Origin: Hyphomicrobium sp. CS1BSMeth3
GTDB lineage: Bacteria > Pseudomonadota > Alphaproteobacteria > Rhizobiales > Hyphomicrobiaceae
Assembly: GCF_900117415.1 (NCBI RefSeq)
Contig: NZ_FPEI01000006.1
Coordinates: 2,418,001 to 2,482,000, forward strand
DNA: 64,000 nucleotides
Direction: 5' to 3'
Under the pieces are notes generated by a model. It was not told the DNA's origin. It did not search any database and was given only the letters and a program-made list of their open reading frames with translations. Both the position numbers and the translations under genes were made by a program. Positions 17,332 through 24,964 of the stretch are shown in pieces; the stretch's first letter is position 1, and each line of letters begins with the position of its first letter.

Positions 17332-18111
17332 TCAGCGCCCTTGCCAGTTGGGCTTCCGTTTTTCGAGGAAGGCCGCCATGCCTTCCTTGAAGTCGGCACT
17401 CGTGTAGACCATGCCGATCAAATCGTCGTCATCGACGACCGGGAGGCGGTGGCGCAGCCGGCGCAATAGTTCTTTGGTCACGCGCAGCGTCAGTGGTGCA
17501 TGGCCGGCAATTTGGCGTGCGAGCGCGTCGGAGCGCGCCACGAGCGCATCATGATCCTCGACGACCTCGTTGACGAGGCCGATCCTGAGCGCCTCATCCG
17601 CCTCGATCAGCCGCGAGGTGTAGAGCATGTCGATGACGGTTGCCTCGCCCAAGAGCCCGACGAGCCGCGCGAGCGTTGCCGCCGACAGGCAATTGCCGAG
17701 CGTGCGCGCGATCGGAAAGCCGTACTTCAGCGAGCGCGTGGCAATGCGCATGTCGCAGCACGCCGCGATGCCGGCGCCGCCGCCGGTGCAGGCGCCCGTG
17801 ATCGCGGCAATCGTCGGCACGGGACAGCGCTCGAGCGCGGTGAAGACCTTGTCGCCGTTCTTCTCGTAGGCAATGCCCTGCTCGGGCGTCTCGAAGCTGC
17901 GAAAGAGCGAGATGTCGGTGCCTGCCGCGAACGCCTTGCCGCCCGCCCCGCGAAAGACGATCGCCTTCACCGAGCCGTCCGCCGGCACATTCGAGCAGAT
18001 GTCGGCGATCCCGTCGTACATCTCGAATGTCAGCGCGTTGTACTTCTCCGGCCGGTTGAGCGTCACCGTGAGCACGCCGCCATCGAGATGCTTCAGAATG
18101 TGGTCAGACAT
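17332..18111 (-). CDS. Enoyl-CoA hydratase/isomerase (crotonase) family protein lacking both catalytic glutamates
   Basis: The 259-residue protein has the crotonase fold: oxyanion-hole segments AFAAGTDISLF and TGACTGGGAGIAACCDMRIA and a C-terminal FLEKRKPNW. In true hydratases the third motif reads GGG-x-EL and a second Glu follows FG-x-P; here they read GGGAGI and YGFPIA, so neither catalytic Glu is present. Hydratase activity is thus unlikely, while CoA-thioester binding should persist; isomerase, hydrolase or decarboxylase roles are open. The start codon directly abuts palindromic repeat A2, leaving no separate ribosome-binding sequence. GlmM lies upstream on the same strand. Confidence 0.85.
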   Translation of the reverse strand: MSDHILKHLDGGVLTVTLNRPEKYNALTFEMYDGIADICSNVPADGSVKAIVFRGAGGKAFAAGTDISLFRSFETPEQGIAYEKNGDKVFTALERCPVPTIAAITGACTGGGAGIAACCDMRIATRSLKYGFPIARTLGNCLSAATLARLVGLLGEATVIDMLYTSRLIEADEALRIGLVNEVVEDHDALVARSDALARQIAGHAPLTLRVTKELLRRLRHRLPVVDDDDLIGMVYTSADFKEGMAAFLEKRKPNWQGR

Positions 18112-18188
18112 TAGTGTCCCGATTCCGAAGTTCGCCTATCCTCAATGCTAGCGTCCCGAGCGAACTTCGGAATCAAAAGGGACACTAG
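18112..18188 (-). repeat. Palindromic repeat, family A, copy 2
   Basis: Arms are identical to copy 1 (outer AGTGTCCC, inner GATTCCGAAGTTCGC, AAAA insertion in the distal arm) while the loop differs. It touches the ATG of the crotonase-family gene at 18111. Confidence 0.93.
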
Positions 18189-18202
18189 AATCACAATCTT
18201 GC

Positions 18203-18276
18203 CAGTGTGATTCAGATCGAGAAATTCGCTTGGTACCGTGCTGCGACATATGGCGAATTTCTCGATCATCACACTG
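18203..18276 (-). repeat. Palindromic repeat, family B, copy 2
   Basis: Complete: arm AGTGTGATTCAGATCGAG then AAATTCGC, loop, and GCGAATTTCTCGATCATC then ACACT. One arm is three bases longer between outer and inner stem. The loop shares CGCAGCACGGTA (minus strand) with copy 3. It precedes A2 in transcription order, 14 bp away, and lies 32 bp after the glmM stop. Confidence 0.9.
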
Positions 18277-18308
18277 GGCGTACTCCCAGGCTTGAACTTC
18301 GTTGTTGG

Positions 18309-19664
18309 TCAGCCGACGTGCGCGACGTTCTGAACGGCCGCGACGATATCGCCGACGATCGCATTGACGAGCCGCTCGTCCTCGCCTTCGGCCATGACGC
18401 GAATGACGGGCTCCGTGCCCGACGGGCGGATCAGTAGGCGTCCCTTGTCGCCGAGCTTGGCTTTCGCGGCGTCGATCGCGGCGAGAACGCGGCCATCCTC
18501 AAGCGGCGAGCCATTGGCATAGCGCACATTGCGCAAAAGCTGCGGGATCCTCTCGAAGCGATTGCAGACCTCGCTGACCGGCCGATCCGTCGTCACCACC
18601 GTTGCCAGAATCTGCAGCGCTGCGACGAGCCCGTCGCCCGTCGTGCCGAAGTCGGAAAGAACGATGTGCCCCGACTGCTCGCCACCCACATTGTAGTTGT
18701 GCCGGCGCATGTGCTCGACCACATGGCGGTCCCCGACCGGCGTGCGGATCATGGTGAGGCCGAGCGTACCGAGATAACGCTCGAGCCCGAGGTTCGACAT
18801 GACCGTTGCCACGACGCCGCCGCCGAGCAGGCGGCCACGGCGGCGCCAGCTCTCCGCAATCACGGCCAGGAGCTGATCGCCGTCGACGATCGCACCCTTC
18901 TCGTCGATGATCACGACGCGGTCGGCATCACCGTCGAGCGCGATGCCGATGTCGGCCCTGAGCTCACGCACCTTGGCCTGAAGGGACTCCGGCGCCGTCG
19001 AGCCGCACTTCTCGTTGATGTTGAAACCATTCGGCTCGACGCCGATGCGGATCACCTCGGCACCGAGCTCCCACAGCGCCTGCGGCGCCACCTTGTAGCC
19101 GGCACCGTGCGCGCAATCGATGACGATCCTGAGCCCGTCGAGGCGCAGGTTCTTCGGCAGCGTACGCTTGGCATATTCGATATAGCGCTCCTGGGCGCTC
19201 TCGATGCGCGTCGCGCGGCCGATCTTGTCGGAGGGCACCAATAGCTCGGCGGCGGGCGTATCGATCAGCGACTCGATCTCGAGCTCGGCTTCGTCGGACA
19301 GCTTGAAGCCGTTGGCATCGAAAAGCTTGATGCCATTGTCGGCGAACTGATTGTGCGAAGCCGAGATCATGACGCCGATATCGGCACGCAGAGACCGCGT
19401 GAGCATGGCGACCGCGGGCGTGGGCATGGGGCCGAGCTGGAACACGTCGACGCCGACGGCGGTGAAGCCCGACATCAGCGCATTCTCGATCATGTAGCCC
19501 GAGAGCCGGGTGTCCTTGCCGATCACCGCCCTCTGCCGGTGGCCGCCCGCCTGCGCGAGCACCTTGCCCGCCGCCATGCCGACCTTGAGCGCGACTTCGG
19601 CAGTCATCGGCGGCGTATTGGCAAGCCCCCGGATGCCGTCCGTGCCAAAATACTGGCGCGCCAT
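18309..19664 (-). CDS. glmM: Phosphoglucosamine mutase
   Basis: Converts glucosamine-6-phosphate to glucosamine-1-phosphate for UDP-GlcNAc, cell wall and lipopolysaccharide synthesis; cytosolic and essential in most bacteria. The 451 residues match the family length. N-terminal FGTDGIRG, the phosphoserine loop ISASHN (Ser103), the metal loop DGDADR and the C-terminal phosphate loop [11 protein letters not shown] are all intact. The gene starts at 19664 with CCTCC-complement (GGAGG) just upstream. It is the upstream neighbour of the B2-A2 repeat module. Confidence 0.97.
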   Translation of the reverse strand: MARQYFGTDGIRGLANTPPMTAEVALKVGMAAGKVLAQAGGHRQRAVIGKDTRLSGYMIENALMSGFTAVGVDVFQLGPMPTPAVAMLTRSLRADIGVMISASHNQFADNGIKLFDANGFKLSDEAELEIESLIDTPAAELLVPSDKIGRATRIESAQERYIEYAKRTLPKNLRLDGLRIVIDCAHGAGYKVAPQALWELGAEVIRIGVEPNGFNINEKCGSTAPESLQAKVRELRADIGIALDGDADRVVIIDEKGAIVDGDQLLAVIAESWRRRGRLLGGGVVATVMSNLGLERYLGTLGLTMIRTPVGDRHVVEHMRRHNYNVGGEQSGHIVLSDFGTTGDGLVAALQILATVVTTDRPVSEVCNRFERIPQLLRNVRYANGSPLEDGRVLAAIDAAKAKLGDKGRLLIRPSGTEPVIRVMAEGEDERLVNAIVGDIVAAVQNVAHVG

Positions 19665-19975
19665 CTCACATCCCTCCTAGCCGGACGCAGCGCCACGGGC
19701 GCGGAGCGTCGGGATCATTCCGCACGGGTAGTCGCGCCACGCCCCGGCCGCAAGCGCGAACTATCCACCGCAAGACGTCTATACTTCAATCCCGGCTGCG
19801 AAAGCGGAAATACATTGTGAAGAAACAGCACTATCCCCGCTGCCCACGGGGGCTTGGATCCGCCGGTTGGCCTAGTCGGGCTCGCGGCACGACGCGCATG
19901 GCCTTATGCGCGCGCCTGGTGTATTGAGCGGGCGCCCGCTCCGCCCATTAAAGCCACCAGCCAAGAGATCCCGCC
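19665..19975. other. Divergent intergenic region between glmM and the dehydratase gene
   Basis: 311 bp without a gene. It should hold the promoters of glmM (leftward) and of the threonine/serine dehydratase (rightward). The one clear structure is a perfect 16-bp palindrome at 19926-19941 listed separately. I see no repeat of families A-D here. Confidence 0.5.
19926..19941. promoter_or_regulatory. Perfect 16-bp palindrome upstream of the dehydratase gene
   Basis: GAGCGGGCGCCCGCTC reads the same on both strands, ending 34 bp before the ATG at 19976. It could be a dimeric regulator's operator or a 5' hairpin; the sequence alone cannot decide. Confidence 0.4.
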
Positions 19976-20962
19976 ATGCCGACGCTGCCCGTGACGATCG
20001 AGATGATCCGTGCTGCCGCCGAGCGGCTCGCGCCTCACATCGTCGCGACGCCCGTTCTCGAGCACCCCGCCCTCAACAAGCAGGTCGGCGGGCGCGTGTT
20101 CCTGAAGTGCGAGAACCTCCAGCGAGTCGGCGCCTTCAAGTTCCGCGGTGCTTACAACAAGATCTCCAAGGTCGACCCGAAGGCCTATCCGGGCGGTGTC
20201 GTCGCCTCCTCCTCGGGCAACCACGCCCAGGGTGTCGCCGCCGCCGCCACGCTCTGCGGTCTGAAGTCCGCGATCGTCATGCCGAAGGACGCCCCGCCGA
20301 TCAAGGTTGCGCGCACCAAGGCCTTCGGCGGTGAGGTCGTGCCCTACGACCGCGAGCGCGAGGACCGCGACGCCATTGCCCGTGCGCTCTGCGAGGAGCG
20401 CAAGGCCATCTTCGTGCCGCCCTTCGACGACCCTGATGTCATCGCCGGCCAGGGCACGGCCGGCCTCGAGATGATGGCCGAGGTCGCGCGCCGCGGCGTG
20501 AAGCTCGACGCCGTGCTGATCAACGTCTCGGGTGGCGGTCTCGCGAGCGGCATCGCCGTCGCCGTCAAGGACGCGAGCCCGTCGACAGACGTGTGGACCG
20601 TAGAGCCCGCCGGCTTCGACGACTTCGCCCGCTCGCTCGCGAGCGGCAAGCCCGAGCGCAATGACCGCCTCTCCGGCTCGATCTGCGACGCGCTGATGGC
20701 GGAGACACCCGGCAAGCACACGTTCGCCATCGGAACGGCTCTCATGAAGGGCGGTGTCTCGGTGACGGACGACGAGGTCCGCGACGCCATGCGCTTTGCC
20801 TTCGAGGAGCTGAAGCTGGTCGTCGAGCCGGGCGGTGCCGCGAGCCTCGCGGCGATCCTCACGGGCAAGGTCCCGGTCGAGGGCCGCGCCGTCGCCGCGC
20901 TCATCTCGGGCGGCAATGCCGATCCGGCCCAGTTCGCCAAGATCATCACGCGCGCGGCCTGA
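19976..20962 (+). CDS. PLP-dependent threonine/serine dehydratase (short form)
   Basis: The 328-residue enzyme has the PLP lysine in GAFKFRGAYNK (Lys55), the phosphate-binding SSGNHAQG, and SGGGLASGI. It lacks the C-terminal ACT domain of biosynthetic IlvA, so it is the short catabolic (TdcB), threo-3-hydroxyaspartate dehydratase or serine racemase type; these cannot be told apart here. Product in the dehydratase case is a 2-oxo acid plus ammonia. No clear Shine-Dalgarno beyond AAGAGA is present. A 328-bp block of four palindromic repeats follows its stop. Confidence 0.9.
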   Translation: MPTLPVTIEMIRAAAERLAPHIVATPVLEHPALNKQVGGRVFLKCENLQRVGAFKFRGAYNKISKVDPKAYPGGVVASSSGNHAQGVAAAATLCGLKSAIVMPKDAPPIKVARTKAFGGEVVPYDREREDRDAIARALCEERKAIFVPPFDDPDVIAGQGTAGLEMMAEVARRGVKLDAVLINVSGGGLASGIAVAVKDASPSTDVWTVEPAGFDDFARSLASGKPERNDRLSGSICDALMAETPGKHTFAIGTALMKGGVSVTDDEVRDAMRFAFEELKLVVEPGGAASLAAILTGKVPVEGRAVAALISGGNADPAQFAKIITRAA

Positions 20963-21013
20963 TCGGGGCCGCGCCTTCCATCAGCGGGGCAGCCCCGCCG
21001 AGAGCGAGATCAC

Positions 21014-21088
21014 CTAGTGTGATGATCGAGAAATTCGCCGGATCACGCAGCACGGTAGAGAGCGAATTTCTCGATCTGAGTCACACTA
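21014..21088 (+). repeat. Palindromic repeat, family B, copy 3
   Basis: Starts CTAGTGTGATGATCGAG, loop with CGCAGCACGGTA, and ends CTCGATCTGAGTCACACTA. Its last three bases are also the first three of the following C element, so B3 and C3 are fused at a shared CTA. Confidence 0.92.
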
Positions 21089-21161
21089 AAGCAACGGACT
21101 TGAAATTCACCTCAGTTCGAGGCTAGGCGGGGAGTGAATTTCAAGTCCAAAGTTGCTTTAG
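21086..21161 (+). repeat. Palindromic repeat, family C, copy 3
   Basis: Starts CTAAAGCAACGGACTTG and ends CCAAAGTTGCTTTAG. The inner stem TTCAC/GTGAA replaces TTCGC/GCGAA of copy 2, a compensatory exchange. Confidence 0.93.
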
Positions 21162-21173
21162 AAGACTATGGCG

Positions 21174-21250
21174 CTAAAGCGTCTTTGGACCTTAAATGCG
21201 ACTTTGAGATCGGCCCAGGCGTGGGTCGCATTTAAGGTCCGACGCTTTAG
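21174..21250 (+). repeat. Palindromic repeat, family D, copy 3
   Basis: Starts CTAAAGCGTCTTTGGACC and ends GGTCCGACGCTTTAG; a three-base TTT bulge lies in the left arm. Twelve bases separate it from C3, as in the other C-D composites. Confidence 0.93.
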
Positions 21251-21263
21251 CGAGGCTATGATT

Positions 21264-21341
21264 CTAGTGCCCCTTTTAATTCCGCAGTTCGCTCGGCATC
21301 CCAGCCGCGATGTGTGGCGAACTGCGGAATTGGGACACTAG
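21264..21341 (+). repeat. Palindromic repeat, family A, copy 3
   Basis: Starts CTAGTGCCCCTTTTAATTCC and ends GGAATTGGGACACTAG. Relative to copies 1 and 2 two stem pairs have changed on both arms together (GAAG/CTTC to GCAG/CTGC, and GATTCC/GGAATC to AATTCC/GGAATT). The TTTT bulge is in the distal arm and the other arm ends 4 bp before the MFS start codon. Confidence 0.93.
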
Positions 21342-21345
21342 CGCC

Positions 21346-22491
21346 ATGCTCGCCGCCCGGATCTCGCTCTTCTACTGGGCGATTTTCCTGATCATCGGCC
21401 TGCAGACGCCCTTCCTGCCGCTCTGGCTCGATGCGCGCGGCCTCAGCGTCACCGAGATCAGCATCGCCGGCGCACTGCCGCTGTTCATACGCATCGTCGC
21501 GACGCCGATGGTCGCCTATGTCGCCGATCGCTCGGGCGACCACCGCCGCATGGTCATCACGCTCGCCTGGAGCGGCCTCGCCTGCACGGTCCTGCTTTCG
21601 CAGAGCCATCACCTATGGCCGATCATTCTGCTCTCCACGCTCATGATGCTCACGACATCGAGCATCATGCCGCTCACCGAGACGCTCGCCATGCGGGCCG
21701 TGCGCGCCCACGGTCTCGACTATGGCCGCATGCGGCTCTGGGGATCGATCAGCTTCATCGTTGCAACGCTCATCGGCGGCGCGGCCATCGAGCGTTGGAC
21801 CGGCAGCGTCGTCATCTGGCTCATCATCGGTGCCGTCGCGCTGACGGCTCTGGCTGCCCACGCCCTGCCAAGACCCGATGGCGCAGCCACAGGAAGCGCG
21901 CGCCCGCGCATCTCACGCGCCGATGTGGCAGAGCTCGTCACCTCGCCGCTCTTCCTGCTCTTCCTCGCGGCAGCCGGCCTCGTGCAGGCCGCGCACGCCG
22001 TCTTCTACGTCTATGGCGTGTTGCACTGGCGCGGCCTCGGCCTTTCCGCCACCTGGACCGGTGCGCTCTGGGCCATTGCCGTCATCGCCGAGATCGCGCT
22101 CTTCGCCCGCTCCGGCGCGGTGCTGAAAATCCTGAGCCCGCTTAGCCTCATCGCGCTCGGCGCCATCGCTGCCATCGTGCGCTGGATCGCCATGGCATTC
22201 GATCCGCCATTGGCGGCGCTCGTCGTGCTGCAGGTCCTGCACGCGCTCACCTTCGGCGCGACGCACATCGGCACCGTTCACTTCATCGCGCAGAACATTC
22301 CGCCGGAGCGCGCGGGCACGGCTCAAGCCCTGCAGGCGAGCGTCACCGCCGGCATCGCCATGGGCGGCGCGACGCTGCTCGCGGGGCAGCTCTATGGTCC
22401 GTTCGGCGCGAAGGCTTATCTCGCCATGGCCGTGCTCGGCGCGCTCGGCCTCGCGGCGGCGTTCATGGCGCAGAGACGGTTGCGCGCTTAG
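21346..22491 (+). CDS. MFS transporter, HcaT-like
   Basis: The 381-residue protein has about twelve membrane helices starting at once (SLFYWAIFLIIGLQTPFLPLWL), and an early loop DRSGDHRRMV that stands for the MFS motif A. Layout and length fit the MFS_1-like group that includes the 3-phenylpropionate transporter HcaT; the substrate is unknown. The ATG at 21346 lies 5 bp after repeat A3, and no other ribosome site is visible. Three stacked hairpins end the transcript. Confidence 0.88.
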   Translation: MLAARISLFYWAIFLIIGLQTPFLPLWLDARGLSVTEISIAGALPLFIRIVATPMVAYVADRSGDHRRMVITLAWSGLACTVLLSQSHHLWPIILLSTLMMLTTSSIMPLTETLAMRAVRAHGLDYGRMRLWGSISFIVATLIGGAAIERWTGSVVIWLIIGAVALTALAAHALPRPDGAATGSARPRISRADVAELVTSPLFLLFLAAAGLVQAAHAVFYVYGVLHWRGLGLSATWTGALWAIAVIAEIALFARSGAVLKILSPLSLIALGAIAAIVRWIAMAFDPPLAALVVLQVLHALTFGATHIGTVHFIAQNIPPERAGTAQALQASVTAGIAMGGATLLAGQLYGPFGAKAYLAMAVLGALGLAAAFMAQRRLRA

Positions 22492-22564
22492 TTGCACCTT
22501 CGGTGCAAGTGGGGCCTGAGGCCCCACACCCCGATCGGGGGACACCCCCGAACCCCCGTCTTTT
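22492..22564 (+). terminator. Triple-hairpin terminator after the MFS gene
   Basis: Directly after the TAG stop come TTGCACC-TTC-GGTGCAA (22492-22508), GTGGGGCC-TGA-GGCCCCAC (22509-22527) and a GGGGG-ACA-CCCCC stem, followed by CGTCTTTT. The last stem with its T run is a plausible intrinsic terminator. Confidence 0.75.
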
Positions 22565-22597
22565 ATTGATTTGGAGCGAACCGCTGGCGCGCCACAA

Positions 22598-22631
22598 TCC
22601 CCTCTCCCCGCTCTTGCGGGGAGAGGGGATT
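22598..22631. repeat. Short GC-rich palindrome (CCCCTCTCCCCG type)
   Basis: ATCCCCTCTCCCCG, loop CTCTTG, CGGGGAGAGGGGAT: a perfect 14-bp inverted repeat, the core hairpin of the longer CCCTCACCC repeats at 12.1 and 12.5 kb. It sits at the convergent end between the MFS and amidohydrolase genes. Confidence 0.85.
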
Positions 22632-22632
22632 C

Positions 22633-23856
22633 TCACGCCCCCAACAACCGCGCCACCGCGTCGATGTACACGCGCGCGCCCATGACAATATCGGCGTCGG
22701 ACGTGTTCTCCGTCCAATGGTGCGAGATACCGCCGATCGAGGGCACGAACAGCATTCCCGAAGGCATATGGCGTGAGAAAACCATCGCGTCGTGCCCGGC
22801 GCCGCTCGGCATGTCGACGTGACGGCCAGGCACGTCCGCCTCCGCAGCGCCGCGCACGGCATCCATGAAGTGGGGTGCCATGGCTGCTGGCTCCGTGCGG
22901 CGCGTCTGCTTGATGCCGGCGCGGCATGGGCCGCTCTTGTCCGCCTCGGCGACGATCTCGCGCACCTTCCCTTCGAGACGATCGAGCACTGCGTTATCGG
23001 CATCGCGCATCTGGAGCACGAGCTCGGCGCGACCGGGAATGACGGCCGGCGCGCCGGGCTCGAGCGTGATGCGGCCCATGGTCCAAACCGTACGCTCACC
23101 CGCGAGCGCCGGAAACTGGTCCGAGATCGCAACGGCAATGCGCGCCGCGGCAACGCCGGCGTCCTTGCGGATGGCCATGCGCGTCGTGCCGGCGTGGTTC
23201 TGCACGCCTTCGGTCGTGATCACATACTGCCGAATGCCCACGATGCTCGTCACGACGCCGATCTTGAGATCGTGCGCTTCAAGCCAGTCGCCCTGCTCGA
23301 TATGCGCTTCGAGAAAGCCGACATAGCGCTTGGGGTCGATGACATGGCGCGGCACACCGGCGAGACCGGCCGCGGCGAGTGCGTCACGCATGGGAATGCC
23401 ACTCGTGCGATCGACTGCCCCATCGATAAGCGCGTCATCCACTTCACCGACGGCGGAACGGCTGCCCAGGAAGAAGCCGTAGTGCCCTTCCTCGTCACAG
23501 CAGGCGACCACATCGACGCCGCAGTTCGCGAAGGTGGGGTCAGCCTTCACAGCGCGTGCCGCTTCGAGCGCATAGACCACGCCGAGCGGCCCATCGAGCC
23601 AGCCCGCATGGTTCTGGCTCTCGAGATGCGAGCCGCCGAGCAGTTTCGGTCCCGTGACTTTGGAAATGCCGAACACGTTGGCAATGCCGTCGATCTTCGC
23701 CTCGTGCCCGATGGCCCTCAGCTCGGTCTCCAGCCACTTGAGCGAGGCCACGTGCTCGGGCGACAGCGTCGGACGATGCACACCGCTCTCATAGGGCGCG
23801 AGCGCCTTGAGCGCGCGGAGGTCGGCGAGCACGCGTTCGCCATTGATCTCGGGCAT
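22633..23856 (-). CDS. M20-family amidohydrolase, allantoate amidohydrolase / N-carbamoyl-amino-acid hydrolase type
   Basis: The 407-residue dinuclear-metal hydrolase has every family motif: GGSHLESQNHAGWLDGPLG (His and Asp metal ligands), CDEEGHYGF (Glu base pair), HIEQGDWLE, NHAGTTRMAIRKDA in the dimerisation domain, SGAGHDAM, and FVPSIGGISHHWTE with the last His ligand. It would cleave an N-carbamoyl or ureido amide. Fifteen bases separate it from the uronate dehydrogenase gene upstream, so they are co-transcribed; the shared pathway is not evident from known biochemistry. Confidence 0.9.
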   Translation of the reverse strand: MPEINGERVLADLRALKALAPYESGVHRPTLSPEHVASLKWLETELRAIGHEAKIDGIANVFGISKVTGPKLLGGSHLESQNHAGWLDGPLGVVYALEAARAVKADPTFANCGVDVVACCDEEGHYGFFLGSRSAVGEVDDALIDGAVDRTSGIPMRDALAAAGLAGVPRHVIDPKRYVGFLEAHIEQGDWLEAHDLKIGVVTSIVGIRQYVITTEGVQNHAGTTRMAIRKDAGVAAARIAVAISDQFPALAGERTVWTMGRITLEPGAPAVIPGRAELVLQMRDADNAVLDRLEGKVREIVAEADKSGPCRAGIKQTRRTEPAAMAPHFMDAVRGAAEADVPGRHVDMPSGAGHDAMVFSRHMPSGMLFVPSIGGISHHWTENTSDADIVMGARVYIDAVARLLGA

Positions 23857-23871
23857 TTCTGATCGAACTCC

Positions 23872-24690
23872 TCAGTTGCTTTTCTTGATGACGTCGAAAT
23901 CCGCGGAGTACTCCGCCGCGCAGAACGTGCCGCCCTGATAGTGCTCCGCCACGGGATCCTTCCCGACCTTGGGTTCGGCCGCGAGCACCTGCACGGCATA
24001 ATCCTCGCCGCGGCTCTGGGGCGCGTAGCCGAGCGCCGCAGCGTGGCTGTTGTCGTACCAGGAGCGCGCGTTGTCCGAGACGCCGTACATGACTTCGTAC
24101 ACGATACCCGGCCGCTCGAGACCAATGCGGATGAGACGGACCAGATCCTCGGGCGAAAGCCAGATCGCAAGGCGCCGCGCATCGATCGGCGCGTCCGCGA
24201 CATTGCCGATCCTGAGCGACGTGACGCCGATGCCATGCTTCATGGCATAGAGCGCGCCGAGCCCTTCGCCGAAAACCTTCGAGAGACCGTAGCGGCTGTC
24301 CGGCCGCGGAATGACGTCCGCCGGGATGGTCGCGCTGCGCGGATAGAAGCCGACAGCATGGTTGGACGAGGCAAAGACGATGCGTTTCACGCCCGCCTTG
24401 CGCGCGCCCTCGAACAAGTTGTAGGCGCCGATGATGTTCGACTGCAGGATCTCGTCCCACGTGCCCTCGATCGACTTGCCGCCGAGATGCACAATGCCGT
24501 CGATGCCGCGACACAGCCCTTCGACCGCCACGGCGTCCGTCAGATCCGTTGCTATAAACGTCTCGTCCGCACGCAGATCCGCCGGGCGGACGCGGTCGCT
24601 GACGACGAGCTGGCGATAGACCGGTTTGAGCAGAACCCTGAGACGCGACCCGATGTCGCCCGCAGCTCCTGTAATCAGGACACGTTCCAT
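23872..24690 (-). CDS. Uronate dehydrogenase-like NAD-dependent SDR
   Basis: Extended short-chain dehydrogenase of 272 residues with GAAGDIG (8-14) for NAD, the Tyr-Lys pair in YGLSKVFGE (Tyr134, Lys138), and FASSNHAVGFYPR, a segment that is characteristic of uronate dehydrogenases, which oxidise glucuronate or galacturonate to the aldarolactone. ATG 24690 is chosen: GGGAGG stands 7 nt upstream. Linked to the M20 amidohydrolase. A uronic-acid substrate is likely but not proven. Confidence 0.87.
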   Translation of the reverse strand: MERVLITGAAGDIGSRLRVLLKPVYRQLVVSDRVRPADLRADETFIATDLTDAVAVEGLCRGIDGIVHLGGKSIEGTWDEILQSNIIGAYNLFEGARKAGVKRIVFASSNHAVGFYPRSATIPADVIPRPDSRYGLSKVFGEGLGALYAMKHGIGVTSLRIGNVADAPIDARRLAIWLSPEDLVRLIRIGLERPGIVYEVMYGVSDNARSWYDNSHAAALGYAPQSRGEDYAVQVLAAEPKVGKDPVAEHYQGGTFCAAEYSADFDVIKKSN

Positions 24691-24964
24691 ATCGCTACCT
24701 CCCAATTTGATTATTTGAGACAGTATCTTGCCCGCGCGCGACCGCCACCCCAGGACCGAAACGCCACACCATCAGCCTTCAGCGTAATATCCGTAGGCAT
24801 CGCGTCATACCTGCGCCATTGTTGGGGGCGCCTTTACGGTTCAGCGGGCCAGCCAAGCAGCGGCGCCGTTCGGCTATTCGTTCCCGAGCCACCGCAAGAA
24901 CATGACAACCCAAGATTATTTTCACCATCCCTTATTTCCGCTACCTGCCTCCTGAGGGGAACAA

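Noticed and set aside
21014-21341. CRISPR array
   Set aside because: The block is repetitive and palindromic, but the four units differ in sequence, are not separated by equal spacers, and no cas gene is present.
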